Assembly (NCBI RefSeq): GCF_014656475.1
Contig: NZ_BNCM01000010.1
Coordinates: forward strand, 1 to 64,000
Direction: 5' to 3'
DNA from: Sinomonas cellulolyticus
GTDB lineage: Bacteria > Actinomycetota > Actinomycetes > Actinomycetales > Micrococcaceae
Length of the DNA: 64,000 nt
This document shows, piece after piece, positions 15,869 through 24,991 of this stretch (the first letter of the stretch is position 1; every line of letters begins with the position of its first letter). The position numbers were made by a program, and so were the translations under genes. The notes below the pieces were generated by a model. That model did not search any database, was not told the DNA's origin, and worked only from the letters and a program-made list of their open reading frames with translations.

Positions 15869-17376
15869 GCCGGCTCATCGCCGTCACGGGTGCCACCGGC
15901 TACATCGGCGGCCGGCTCGTACCCCGTCTCCTGGCCGCGGGGAACAGAGTCCGCGTCCTGACGAGGGATGCGTCCAAGCTCCGTGATGTCCCGTGGGGCG
16001 GGGACGTGGAGGTGGTCACCGGCAGCCTCGAGGATGCCCAGACCGCGGCCGCGCTGTGCAGGGAGGCCAGCGTCGTGTACTACCTCGTGCACTCGATGGG
16101 CACCCATGCGGGCGATGACTTCCCGGACCGCGAGCGCATCTGCGCCGAGACGCTCGGCCGCGCGGCAAGCAGGGCGGGCGCGGAGCGGATTGTCTATCTC
16201 AGCGGACTCAATCCGGGCACCGCGCTGAGCAGGCACCTCGCCTCGCGCGCCGCCGTCGGCCGGATCCTGATGGCCTCGGGCGTGCCCACGGCCGTCCTGC
16301 AGGCTGGCCTCGTGATCGGTTCGGGATCCGCGAGCTTCGAGATGGTCCGGCACCTCACGGATGTCCTTCCGGTCATGCCGGCGCCGCGCTGGGTCCTCAA
16401 CCGGGTCCAGCCGATTGCCGTCCGCGACGCCCTCTACTACCTCGAGGCGGCCGCGGATCTGCCGGCCAGCGTCAACCGGACCTTCGACATCGGCGGCCCG
16501 GACGTGCTCACGTACGCCGAGATGATGCAGGGTTACGCGCGGGTTGCAGGGCTGCGGAAGCCCGTGGTCCTGCCGCTTCCAGTGCTCACGCCGTGGCTCG
16601 CCGCCCAGTGGGTGAACCTCGTGACCCCCATCCCGCGTTCGCTCGCGATCCCGCTCGTCGAGTCCCTGCAGAACGACTGCGTGGTCCGCGAAAGCGAGAT
16701 CGACAGGTTCATTCCGCCGCCTCCCGGCGGCCCCACCAGCTACACGAAGTCCGTGGAGCTCGCCCTCGGGAAGATCGCACGGGGCGAGGTCGAGACCACG
16801 TGGGCCGGCTCGTCCCCCCTCGATGCCCCCAGCGACCTGCTCCCGAGCGATCCCGGGTGGTCTGGCGGGACCGTGTACTCGGACCTGAGGACGGAGAGCT
16901 CGAGCGCGCCGCCCGAGCGGCTCTGGGATGTGGTCGAGGGGATAGGCGGCGAGAACGGGTGGTACTCGTTCCCACTCGCCTGGGCGGTGCGGGGATGGAT
17001 CGACAAGCTCGCGGGAGGTGTGGGCCTGCGGCGAGGGAGGCGCCATCCGCGGCAGCTGCAGCTGGGCGAGGCGCTCGACTGGTGGCGTGTGGAGGCGCTC
17101 GAGAGGGGGCATCTCCTCCGCCTGCGCGCCGAGATGCGTGTGCCCGGGCGGGCGTGGCTCGAGATGAAGGTCGAGCCCGAGGGCCAGGGCAGCACCTACA
17201 CTCAGCGGGCCGTGTTCGTTCCGCACGGACTGGCCGGCCGTCTGTACTGGCTCTCCGTCCTTCCCTTCCACGGGGCGATCTTCCGCGGGATGGCGTCGAG
17301 GATTGCGGCGGCCGCCGAGTCAGCCGCCGCGACCTCACCGCCCCGCGACGACCACCACGCGGAAGGTCAGCTCTGA
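15865..17376 (+). CDS. NAD(P)-binding epimerase-like protein with DUF2867 domain
   Basis: A 503-residue two-domain protein. Residues 1 to about 300 form an NmrA/extended SDR Rossmann domain (VTGATGYIGGRLVPRLLAAGNRVRVLTRD). The rest is a DUF2867 domain (LWDVVEGIGGENGWYSFPLAWAVRGWIDKLAGG, LEMKVEP). In this family the SDR part often lacks a clear Tyr-Lys catalytic pair, and the function is unknown. It overlaps the TspO gene upstream and the MmpL gene downstream by a few bases, so the three are one translational unit. It may act on a carotenoid or lipid, but this is only a guess from context. Confidence 0.75.
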   Translation: MSRLIAVTGATGYIGGRLVPRLLAAGNRVRVLTRDASKLRDVPWGGDVEVVTGSLEDAQTAAALCREASVVYYLVHSMGTHAGDDFPDRERICAETLGRAASRAGAERIVYLSGLNPGTALSRHLASRAAVGRILMASGVPTAVLQAGLVIGSGSASFEMVRHLTDVLPVMPAPRWVLNRVQPIAVRDALYYLEAAADLPASVNRTFDIGGPDVLTYAEMMQGYARVAGLRKPVVLPLPVLTPWLAAQWVNLVTPIPRSLAIPLVESLQNDCVVRESEIDRFIPPPPGGPTSYTKSVELALGKIARGEVETTWAGSSPLDAPSDLLPSDPGWSGGTVYSDLRTESSSAPPERLWDVVEGIGGENGWYSFPLAWAVRGWIDKLAGGVGLRRGRRHPRQLQLGEALDWWRVEALERGHLLRLRAEMRVPGRAWLEMKVEPEGQGSTYTQRAVFVPHGLAGRLYWLSVLPFHGAIFRGMASRIAAAAESAAATSPPRDDHHAEGQL

Positions 17377-19547
17377 TGGCCCTGCTGACCCGCCTCCGCT
17401 GGGTGGCTCCGCTGCTCCTCGTCATCGTCTGGGTCGGCGTCGCGGGCATCGGTGGCCCCACCTTCGGAAAGCTCTCCTCCGTCTCGAGCAACGACCAGGC
17501 GACCTTCCTCCCCGCGAACGCCGAATCGACGGAGGTCCGGGCATGGCAGGAGAAGTTCACCTCGACGAAGGCGATCCCCGCGATTGTGGTCGTGGAGAAG
17601 GACGCCGCGCTCTCCAAGGATGATCTCGCCGCGATCGCGCCTCTGGCATCCAAGCTCGCCGCCGTGGAGGGCGTGGCTCCCGCGCCGGCCGGCGCCCGGT
17701 CAAGCGTGGCCGGTCCGATCCCGTCGTCGGACGGCCAGGCAGCCGAGTTCATCGTCCCGATCGCGGACAGCGGCCAGCTCCGCGCCGTGGTCGGGGACCT
17801 GCGCGGCGCCCTGGACGGACTGCCGGAGGGCCTGCGAGCGTACGTGACAGGTCCGGCCGGGCTGACCGCGGACCTCGCCTCGGCCTTCGGCGGAATCGAC
17901 GGCATCCTGCTCCTCGTGGCCGTCGGTGCGGTGTTCGTGATCCTCGTCCTCGTGTACCGCTCCGTCGTGCTGCCGTTCGTCGTGCTGTTCTCGGCTGTCG
18001 CCGCGCTCTGCGGGGCCGTCCTCGCGATCTACTGGCTCGCCCGGGCGGGCTGGATCACCCTCAACGGCCAGAGCCAGGGCATCCTCTCGATCCTCGTGAT
18101 CGGCGCCGCGACCGACTACGCGCTCCTCCTCGTCGCACGGTTCCGGGAGGCGCTCCACGAGGTCGATTCCCGCTGGGCGGCCATGCGCAGGGCGCTGCGG
18201 GCGGCTTTCGAGCCGATCCTCGCCTCGGGGGCCACTGTGATCCTCGCGCTCCTCTGCCTCCTGTTCTCCGACCTGAACTCCAACCGGAGCCTCGGCCCGA
18301 TCGCGGCCGTGGGGATCGGGTTCTCGCTCCTCTCCGCGCTCACGTTCCTGCCGGCACTGTTGGTGCTGTTCGGGCGCACCGCGTTCTGGCCCCTGCGCCC
18401 CGCGCACGACGCCGGCCACTCACCCGCGCGGCACACCGCACCGAGCGCTTGGGCGCCGGACTCGGCGGGCAGTGTGCGGGGACTCGAGAGCGTGCGCGGG
18501 CTGTGGCGCCGCGTGGGCACGCTCATCGCCCGCCGCCCGCGCGCCACCTGGATCACGGCACTCGTGCTCCTCGCGGCGTGCGCGGCCGGCCTGCCGCAGC
18601 TGAGGGCGAATGGGGTCGAGCAGACGCAGCTCGTGCTCACCGAGACGGACTCCGTGTCCGGCCAGGATGCCCTCGCGCGGCACTTCGACGCAGGGTCCGG
18701 CAGTCCCGCCGTGGTCGTGGCGTCCCAGGAGAAAGCAGGGGCCGTCCTCGCCCAGGTCCAGGGGACCGCAGGGGTCGGATCCGCTGCTGTCTACACGGGG
18801 GCCACCACCGGTGCACCTGGCGCCCAGCCGGCTGCACCCGTCGTCCGCGAGGGCCGCGTGCTCATCAACGCCGTGCTGAACCACCAGCCCGACTCCGCGG
18901 AGGCCGAGCAGACGGTGAGGACACTGCGCGGCTCGTTGCCCGACGTCGACCCTCAGGCACTCGTGGGAGGCGTCACGGCGATCGCCCTGGACACGAGCGT
19001 CACCGCGCAGGCAGACCTCCGCAGGATCATCCCGCTCGTCCTCGGCGTGATCCTCGTGGTGCTGATCCTGCTGCTGCGCTCGCTCGTGGCTCCGCTGATC
19101 CTCATCGCCTCGGTGGTGCTCTCCTACGCTGCCGCCCTCGGGGTGTCCGCACTGGTGTTCAACCATCTGCTCGGGTTCCCGGGGGCGGACGCGGCGGTGC
19201 CGCTGTTCGGCTTCGTGTTCCTCGTGGCGCTCGGGGTGGACTACAACATCTTCCTCATGACCCGGGTCCGGGAGGAGACGATGGTGCACGGCACGCGGCC
19301 GGGCATCCTCCGTGGGCTCGCCCTGACGGGTGGCGTGATCACCTCCGCCGGGATCGTCCTGGCCGCGACGTTCGCAGCCCTGGCGGTGATCCCCATCCTC
19401 TTCCTCGTCCAGATCGCCTTCATCGTCGCGTTCGGCGTGCTGCTCGACACGGTCGTGGTGCGGTCGCTGCTGGTCCCGGCTCTGGGGTACGACGTCGGGC
19501 GCCGGCTCTGGTGGCCCTCGCGCCTCGCGCGGGAAGGCGTCGATTAG
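17376..19547 (+). CDS. MmpL/RND-family lipid transporter
   Basis: A 723-residue membrane protein with the two-fold RND layout: an N-terminal helix, an extracellular loop, then five helices, and the same again after residue about 380. Proton-relay motifs are GAATDYALLLVARFRE and ALGVDYNIFLMTRVREE. MmpL proteins move lipids or siderophores out of the cell. In Corynebacterium glutamicum an MmpL-like gene lies inside the crt cluster, so its presence in the facing operon suggests a role in placing or exporting the C50 pigment or another lipid. The ATG overlaps the upstream stop. Confidence 0.85.
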   Translation: MALLTRLRWVAPLLLVIVWVGVAGIGGPTFGKLSSVSSNDQATFLPANAESTEVRAWQEKFTSTKAIPAIVVVEKDAALSKDDLAAIAPLASKLAAVEGVAPAPAGARSSVAGPIPSSDGQAAEFIVPIADSGQLRAVVGDLRGALDGLPEGLRAYVTGPAGLTADLASAFGGIDGILLLVAVGAVFVILVLVYRSVVLPFVVLFSAVAALCGAVLAIYWLARAGWITLNGQSQGILSILVIGAATDYALLLVARFREALHEVDSRWAAMRRALRAAFEPILASGATVILALLCLLFSDLNSNRSLGPIAAVGIGFSLLSALTFLPALLVLFGRTAFWPLRPAHDAGHSPARHTAPSAWAPDSAGSVRGLESVRGLWRRVGTLIARRPRATWITALVLLAACAAGLPQLRANGVEQTQLVLTETDSVSGQDALARHFDAGSGSPAVVVASQEKAGAVLAQVQGTAGVGSAAVYTGATTGAPGAQPAAPVVREGRVLINAVLNHQPDSAEAEQTVRTLRGSLPDVDPQALVGGVTAIALDTSVTAQADLRRIIPLVLGVILVVLILLLRSLVAPLILIASVVLSYAAALGVSALVFNHLLGFPGADAAVPLFGFVFLVALGVDYNIFLMTRVREETMVHGTRPGILRGLALTGGVITSAGIVLAATFAALAVIPILFLVQIAFIVAFGVLLDTVVVRSLLVPALGYDVGRRLWWPSRLAREGVD

Positions 19548-19548
19548 G

Positions 19549-19584
19549 TACCCATAGGGGTATCTGGAATACTCGCTGGGGTAT
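19549..19584. promoter_or_regulatory. Two CstR/CsoR-type operators before the rhodanese gene
   Basis: TACCCATAGGGGTA (19549-19562) and ATACTCGCTGGGGTAT (19569-19584) are imperfect versions of the palindrome ATACCC-n-GGGGTAT seen at 21034 and 34606. They directly follow the mmpL stop and precede the rhodanese start by about 25 bp. They mark the start of a sulfur-stress transcription unit. Confidence 0.65.
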
Positions 19585-19607
19585 TTGAACGCCCAGGAGA
19601 GGATCCC

Positions 19608-20246
19608 ATGATTCCCCCCAAGACCTCAGCCCAGAGCCCGTCGCCGACCGTGACGTCCCTGTCCCCTGAGACCCTGCGCGACTGGTTCCAGAAGCACGAG
19701 GACCTCGTCGTGATCGACGTCCGATCGGCCGCCGAGTTCGAGTCCATGCACATCCGCGGCTCCTACAACGTGCCCCTGCCGCTGCTCTCGGAACACGCGG
19801 AAGAGCTGGCCGGGCGCCTCAGCAGCCGCGTCGTCCTGGTCTGCCACTCCGGCGTCCGCGCCGAGCAGGCGCGCCAGCGCCTCGCCACCGTAGGCCTCGA
19901 GGCGGCCTACGTCCTCACCGGCGGAGCGCCGGGATTCGCCGCCGCCGGCGGCGAGGTGGTCCGGGGCAAGAGCCGGTGGGACCTGGAGCGCCAGGTCCGC
20001 CTCGCGGCCGGCTCCCTCGTGGTGCTGGGCCTGGCCGGCGGCCGGTTCGTCTCCCCCAAGGTCCGCATGCTCGCCGGAGCCATCGGCGGCGGCCTCGCCG
20101 TCTCCGCGGCCACCAATACGTGTGCCATGGGCAAGGCGCTCTCCGCCATGCCGTGGAACCGGACCGCCACTGAGCAGACCAAGGAGACCGCGATCATGCA
20201 GCTCCCGAACCAGGCCCTCAACAACGGGAAGGCCACCGCGGCATGA
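19608..20246 (+). CDS. Rhodanese-domain membrane protein (DUF2892 tail)
   Basis: A 212-residue protein. A rhodanese domain occupies residues 15-120, with the persulfide-carrying Cys79 in VCHSGVR. A DUF2892-like tail follows with two membrane helices (AAGSLVVLGLAGG and AGAIGGGLAVSAATNTCAMG) and a short cytoplasmic end. It would handle sulfane sulfur at the membrane next to an exporter. The ATGA overlap with the exporter gene shows close coupling, and the upstream CstR boxes imply induction by persulfides. Confidence 0.85.
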   Translation: MIPPKTSAQSPSPTVTSLSPETLRDWFQKHEDLVVIDVRSAAEFESMHIRGSYNVPLPLLSEHAEELAGRLSSRVVLVCHSGVRAEQARQRLATVGLEAAYVLTGGAPGFAAAGGEVVRGKSRWDLERQVRLAAGSLVVLGLAGGRFVSPKVRMLAGAIGGGLAVSAATNTCAMGKALSAMPWNRTATEQTKETAIMQLPNQALNNGKATAA

Positions 20247-21001
20247 TTCCCGCCCTCGCGCTGGGGCTCATCGTCGGGATCGTGCTCGGCGTCGTCGGGG
20301 GCGGTGGCTCCATCATCGCTGTCCCCGCCCTCGTGTACGGCGTCGGCATGAGCCCCGCCGAGGCCATTCCCACCTCCCTGCTCGTCGTCGGACTGTCCTC
20401 GTTGGCGGCCCTGCTGCCCCGATTCAGGGAGGGCATCAGCTGGCCCGTCGTGGCGCTGGTCGGCGCGGCCGGGATCCCGGCCGCGTGGGCCGGCGCGGCC
20501 GTGGGCAGGCTTCTGGACCCCAACATGCTCATGCTGGCCTTCGCGGCCATCATGGTCATCGCGGGGGTCCGGATGCTCGTGCGCACCAAGGAGAGCGAGG
20601 GCTCGTGCAGCACCGGCCCCACGAGGGCCTTCCGCTCCTGCGCCCCGAAGGCGGTCGCGGTCGGACTGCTCGTCGGATTCCTGACGGGGCTGCTCGGCGT
20701 CGGCGGTGGGTTCCTCATCACCCCCGCACTGACGATCCTCCTCGGCCTGCGCATGAAGGAGGCCGTCGGAACCTCGCTGGCGATCATCGTCATCAACTCC
20801 GCGGCCGGCTTCAGCGCCCACGCGGCCGGATACACCATCGATTGGGCCCCGGTCCTGGCCTTCGCGGTCCCCGCGATCGTCGGCTCGATCCTTGCCGCCC
20901 GGCTGGCCCGGCGCCTCCGCGACCATCACGTCCGCATCTCGTTCGCCATGCTGATCTTCGCCGTCGCCACCTGGGTGACGGTCGGCACCGTGACTGCCTG
21001 A
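20243..21001 (+). CDS. TauE/SafE-type sulfite/sulfur exporter (TSUP family)
   Basis: A 252-residue membrane protein with eight or so helices in two similar halves. Each half opens with a Gly-rich loop (GVVGGGGSIIAVPAL and TGLLGVGGGFLITPAL), the signature of the TSUP family. Family members export sulfite, sulfoacetate or take up thiosulfate; beside rhodanese and persulfide dioxygenase genes, sulfite or thiosulfate export is likely. The start overlaps the rhodanese stop. Confidence 0.85.
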   Translation: MIPALALGLIVGIVLGVVGGGGSIIAVPALVYGVGMSPAEAIPTSLLVVGLSSLAALLPRFREGISWPVVALVGAAGIPAAWAGAAVGRLLDPNMLMLAFAAIMVIAGVRMLVRTKESEGSCSTGPTRAFRSCAPKAVAVGLLVGFLTGLLGVGGGFLITPALTILLGLRMKEAVGTSLAIIVINSAAGFSAHAAGYTIDWAPVLAFAVPAIVGSILAARLARRLRDHHVRISFAMLIFAVATWVTVGTVTA

Positions 21002-21024
21002 GCCCCCGCAAGGCCCGTCCGGAC

Positions 21025-21052
21025 TTGCGAGCGATACCCCAGGGGGTATAGC
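21025..21052 (+). promoter_or_regulatory. Promoter with CstR operator in its spacer
   Basis: TTGCGA (21025) and TATAGC (21047) are 16 bp apart and the spacer carries ATACCCCAGGGGGTAT (21034-21049), a near-perfect CstR-type palindrome. It would control the persulfide dioxygenase gene, whose ATG follows 85 bp later with a strong AGGAGG. Confidence 0.65.
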
Positions 21053-21136
21053 ATCGAAGCATCAAGCAACCTGCTCCCACCCAAGGGCAGCAGCCGACGA
21101 GACACCACCATCCCGCATATCTCCTAGGAGGAACCC

Positions 21137-22540
21137 ATGCTCCTCGAGCGCATCTACGATGAAGACCTCGCCCAGGCCAGCTACCTGATCGGCTGCCAGG
21201 CCAAGGGTGAGGCGCTGGTCGTCGACCCCCGCCGCGACATCGCCGTCTACCAGGCCCTCGCCGCCAAGAACGGCATGAAGATCACGGCGGTCACCGAGAC
21301 CCACATCCATGCCGACTACCTCTCCGGCACCCGCGAGCTGGCGGCGGCCACCGGCGCCACCATGTACGTCTCCGGTGAGGGGGGCCCGGACTGGCAGTAC
21401 GGCTTCGACGCGGAGCGCCTGCACGACGGCGAGAAGATCACCCTCGGCAACATCACGGTCGAGGCCCTGCACACCCCGGGCCACACACCCGAGCACCTGT
21501 CCTTCCTCATCACCGACGGGGCCTTCTCCGACAAGGCCGGCTACCTGCTCTCCGGCGACTTCGTGTTCTCCGGCGATCTGGGGCGTCCGGACCTCCTCGA
21601 CGAGGCGGCCGGCGGCGTGAACACCCGCTTCGAGGGCGCCAAGCAGCTGTTCGCCAGCCTGCGGGACAAGTTCCTCACCCTGCCGGACTACGTGCAGGTG
21701 CACCCCGCGCACGGCGCCGGAAGCGCCTGCGGCAAGGCTCTCGGCTCGATCCCGTCCTCGACGGTCGGCTACGAGCGCCTCTACGCCTGGTGGGCCCCCT
21801 ACCTCGCGGCCAACGATGAGCAGGGCTTCATCGACGAGCTCCTCGACGGCCAGCCGGACGCCCACGCCTACTTCGGCCGCATGAAGCGGCAGAACAAGCA
21901 GGGCCCGGCCATCATGGGCGAGCGCGGCGAGCTGACCGAGCTGGACAAGGCCTCCGTCGCGGAGGACCTCGCAAAGGACGTCGTCACGTTCGTGGACACC
22001 CGCTCCAACGCCGAGGTCCACGAGGGCACCGTCGAGCGGTCCCTGAACGTCCCCGCGGGCAAGTCCGTCGCGAGCTTCGGCGCGTGGGTCGTGAACCCCG
22101 AGACGGACACCAACCCGCTCGTGCTGCTGGCCGAGGGCCAGGAGCAGGCGCAGGACATGTGGGACCACCTCGTCCGCGTCGGCATCGACAACGTCGCCGG
22201 CTACGTGACGAGCCTCGACGGGCTCCCCATGGTCACCCCGAAGCTCATCCAGCCCTCCGAGCTGGCAGACTTCGACGCCGCCATGGTGCTGGACGTCCGC
22301 AACCGCACCGAGCACACCGCCGGCCACATCCCCGGCTCGTACCAGCTCAGCGGCGGCCGCGTCATGTGGCACCTCGACGAGCTCCCCTCCGAGGGGACCA
22401 TCGTGAGCTACTGCCAGAGCGGGGTCCGCAACTCCGTGGCGGCCAGCGGCCTGCGCCGCGCCGGCTATGACGTCGTGGAGCTCGACGGCAGCTACCTGGG
22501 CTGGCTCGACCACGAGAAGTCGGCCGCAGCCGCCCGCTGA
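21137..22540 (+). CDS. CstB-like persulfide dioxygenase-rhodanese fusion
   Basis: A 467-residue three-domain enzyme. Residues 1 to about 245 are a metallo-beta-lactamase persulfide dioxygenase domain (H56-H58-D60 in THIHADYLSG, then HTPGHTPEH, and PAHGAGSACG). Residues about 265-360 are a rhodanese-like domain without the active Cys. Residues about 365-460 are a true rhodanese with Cys426 in CQSGVR. This order (dioxygenase, pseudo-rhodanese, rhodanese) is that of staphylococcal CstB, which converts persulfides to thiosulfate. The preceding CstR-type box and the adjacent sulfur exporter support the role. Confidence 0.88.
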   Translation: MLLERIYDEDLAQASYLIGCQAKGEALVVDPRRDIAVYQALAAKNGMKITAVTETHIHADYLSGTRELAAATGATMYVSGEGGPDWQYGFDAERLHDGEKITLGNITVEALHTPGHTPEHLSFLITDGAFSDKAGYLLSGDFVFSGDLGRPDLLDEAAGGVNTRFEGAKQLFASLRDKFLTLPDYVQVHPAHGAGSACGKALGSIPSSTVGYERLYAWWAPYLAANDEQGFIDELLDGQPDAHAYFGRMKRQNKQGPAIMGERGELTELDKASVAEDLAKDVVTFVDTRSNAEVHEGTVERSLNVPAGKSVASFGAWVVNPETDTNPLVLLAEGQEQAQDMWDHLVRVGIDNVAGYVTSLDGLPMVTPKLIQPSELADFDAAMVLDVRNRTEHTAGHIPGSYQLSGGRVMWHLDELPSEGTIVSYCQSGVRNSVAASGLRRAGYDVVELDGSYLGWLDHEKSAAAAR

Positions 22541-22551
22541 GCCGGTCCGGC

Positions 22552-22590
22552 CCAACCACCCGCACCCTGAACCAACCACCCGCACCCTGA
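22552..22590. repeat. Perfect tandem repeat, 19 bp twice
   Basis: CCAACCACCCGCACCCTGA occurs at 22552 and 22572 (20-bp period) just after the dioxygenase stop codon, in the 115-bp spacer before the MFS gene. Confidence 0.6.
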
Positions 22591-22655
22591 GCGATCGGCG
22601 GCGGACCCGGCGCACCCGGGCCGCCGTCGTCGTGCGTCCACGTCGAAGGAGCGCC

Positions 22656-23945
22656 ATGCGACCCGTCAGCACGCCTTCTCCCCGGCAGCGGGGGGCAGAG
22701 CCAGGCATCAGCCTCGGCCTGCGGCAGAATGCCGCGCAGTTCACGCTCCTCGTGGCGGTCAACGCCCTCGTGGGCGGGACCCTCGGCCAGGAGCGGACCG
22801 TGCTGCCGCTGCTGGCGGGCCAGGTGTTCCACCTCGACCAGTACACGTCCGCGCTCACCTACATCCTGGCGTTCGGCCTCGCGAAGGCCGCGGCCAACTA
22901 TGTGGCCGGGACGTTCTCGGACCGGTACGGGCGCAAACCGGTCCTCGTGGTCGGGTGGCTCGCGGCGCTGCCCGTGCCCCTCCTGCTGATCTTCGCCGAC
23001 TCGTGGGCGTGGATCGTGCTGGCCAACGTGATCCTGGGCATCAGCCAGGGCCTCACATGGTCCACCACCGTGGTGATGAAGATGGACCTCGTGGGGCCCC
23101 GCCGCAGGGGCCTGGCCATGGGCCTGAACGAGGCCGCAGGCTACCTCGGCGTGGCCGGAACGGCCCTGGCTACCGGCTACATCGCCTCCGCCTACGGCCT
23201 GCGTCCCGGCCCGTTCCTCCTCGGCGCCGCCTTCATCGCGATCGGCCTCGGCCTCTCCGTGCTCGCCGTGCGCGAGTCCCACCACCACGCCAGGACCGAG
23301 GCCGCCGCGCACGTTCCCTCAGCGCCTGGGACACACGCCGGCCTGGGCGATCGCGAGGTGTTCATGCTCACGAGCTTCAAGGACCGCTCGCTGTCCGCGG
23401 TCAGCCAGGCGGGTATGGTGAACAACCTCAACGACGGGCTGGCCTGGGGGCTCTTCCCCGTCCTGTTCGCGGCCGCGGGGCTCAGCCTCGACAGGATCGG
23501 CATCCTGGCGGCCGTGTACCCCGCGGTGTGGGGTGCCGGGCAGCTCGTCACGGGGGCCCTCTCCGACAGGTACGGCCGCAAGCCGCTGATCGCCGGAGGC
23601 ATGCTCATCCAGGCGGCGGCACTGGGCCTCATCGCAGCCACGGCCGGCTTCGGCCCTTGGCTCGCGGGGGTGATCCTGCTGGGAGCGGGCACGGCGATGG
23701 TCTACCCGACCCTCCTCGCGGCGATCGGCGACGTCGCTCACCCCTCGTGGCGCGCGCGCTCGGTCGGCGTCTACCGGCTCTGGCGCGACGGCGGGTTCGC
23801 CGTCGGCGCCCTGCTCTCCGGCCTGATCGCCGACGCCTACGGGATCCCCGCCGCCGTCGGCGTGGTCGCCGGCATCACCGCGGCCTCCGGGATCGTGGTG
23901 GCCGCGCGGATGAGGGGCTCGGACGCTACTCTTCGGTCTGCTTAG
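22656..23945 (+). CDS. MFS transporter
   Basis: A 429-residue major facilitator with 12 predicted helices. The loop 2-3 signature is DRYGRKPVLVVGWL and recurs in the second half as DRYGRKPLIAGGML. Substrate is unknown; the fold group resembles small-metabolite or drug exporters. The ATG follows a GAAGGAG. It is the last rightward gene after the sulfur operon and may be partly co-transcribed with it. Its end overlaps the convergent aldo/keto reductase gene by 20 bp. Confidence 0.82.
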   Translation: MRPVSTPSPRQRGAEPGISLGLRQNAAQFTLLVAVNALVGGTLGQERTVLPLLAGQVFHLDQYTSALTYILAFGLAKAAANYVAGTFSDRYGRKPVLVVGWLAALPVPLLLIFADSWAWIVLANVILGISQGLTWSTTVVMKMDLVGPRRRGLAMGLNEAAGYLGVAGTALATGYIASAYGLRPGPFLLGAAFIAIGLGLSVLAVRESHHHARTEAAAHVPSAPGTHAGLGDREVFMLTSFKDRSLSAVSQAGMVNNLNDGLAWGLFPVLFAAAGLSLDRIGILAAVYPAVWGAGQLVTGALSDRYGRKPLIAGGMLIQAAALGLIAATAGFGPWLAGVILLGAGTAMVYPTLLAAIGDVAHPSWRARSVGVYRLWRDGGFAVGALLSGLIADAYGIPAAVGVVAGITAASGIVVAARMRGSDATLRSA

Positions 23946-24957
23946 CCCAGAGGTTCACGCCGGAGTCGACCGCGTGCTGGTCGATCGCGTTGAGCTCCTC
24001 CTGGGTCAGCGGCGGCCCGTCGAGCGCGTCGAGGTTGGTGTCCAGCTGCTCCACCGAGGAGGCACCGATGACGGCCGAGGTGACGCGGGGATCGCGCAGG
24101 GCCCACTGCAGGGCGAGCTGCGCGAGCTTCTGGCCGCGCCCGGCCGCGATCTCGTTGAGGTGGCGCACGTGGCTGAGGGTCTGCTCGTCCAGGTGGTTGG
24201 CCTGGATCGTCGAGCCGGATCGCGCCGCCCGCGAATCCTCGGGGACTCCCTCCAGATAGCGGTCGGTGAGCACGCCCTGGGCGAGCGCGGTGAAGACGAT
24301 GCAGCCCATGCCCTGCGCGGCCAGCTCGTCGAGGAGATCCTCCTCGATCCAGCGGTTGAGCATCGAGTAGGACGGCTGGTGGATGAGCAGCGGCGTGCCC
24401 AGATCCCGGGCGATCTCTGCCGCCTCGCGGGTCTTCGCCGCCGAGTATGAGGAGATGCCCACGTACAGCGCGCGCCCGGAGCGGACCGCGGTGTCGAGCG
24501 CCATCATGGTCTCCTCGACGGGGGTCTCCGGGTCGAAGCGGTGGCTGTAGAAGATGTCCACGTAGTCAAGGCCGAGCCGGCTGAGCGACTGGTCGAGGCT
24601 TGCGAGCACGTACTTGCGCGAGCCTCCGCCCTGCCCATACGGGCCGGGCCACATGTCCCATCCGGCCTTGGTGGAGATGATGAGCTCGTCCCGGTACGCG
24701 GCGAAGTCCTCGCGCAGGTAGCGGCCCATGTTCTCCTCGGCCCGTCCGTACGGGGGACCGTAGTTGTTCGCGAGGTCGAAGTGGGTCACTCCGCGGTCGA
24801 ACGCGCGCTGGAGGATGGCACGCTGGGTCACCTCCGGCCGATCCGTGCCGAAGTTCTGCCACATTCCCAGCGAGAGCGCGGGCAGCTTGAGCCCGCTCCG
24901 GCCGGTGAAGCGGTACTCCATGCGGTCATAGCGGTCATCGGCGGCTTCGTACGTCAT
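23926..24957 (-). CDS. Aldo/keto reductase (YghZ/L-glyceraldehyde 3-phosphate reductase type)
   Basis: A 343-residue (alpha/beta)8-barrel NADPH-dependent reductase. FDLANNYGPPYGRAEENMGRYL contains the catalytic Asp and Tyr, ISTKAGWDMWPGPYG the Lys, and YSHRFDPETPVEETM the His. The insertion WPGPYG and the start YRFTGRSGLKLPALSLGMW are typical of the YghZ subgroup, which detoxifies L-glyceraldehyde 3-phosphate or methylglyoxal. The gene is monocistronic or follows the regulator gene by 34 bp on the same strand. Confidence 0.85.
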   Translation of the reverse strand: MTYEAADDRYDRMEYRFTGRSGLKLPALSLGMWQNFGTDRPEVTQRAILQRAFDRGVTHFDLANNYGPPYGRAEENMGRYLREDFAAYRDELIISTKAGWDMWPGPYGQGGGSRKYVLASLDQSLSRLGLDYVDIFYSHRFDPETPVEETMMALDTAVRSGRALYVGISSYSAAKTREAAEIARDLGTPLLIHQPSYSMLNRWIEEDLLDELAAQGMGCIVFTALAQGVLTDRYLEGVPEDSRAARSGSTIQANHLDEQTLSHVRHLNEIAAGRGQKLAQLALQWALRDPRVTSAVIGASSVEQLDTNLDALDGPPLTQEELNAIDQHAVDSGVNLWAKQTEE

Positions 24958-24991
24958 GCGGGATCCTCCTGCGCTCGGGCCTGCCCCGAAT

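Noticed and set aside
15208..17271. 687-codon leftward frame under the DUF2867 and TspO genes
   Set aside because: An antisense shadow typical of high-GC DNA; the sense strand carries recognised domains and overlapping starts.
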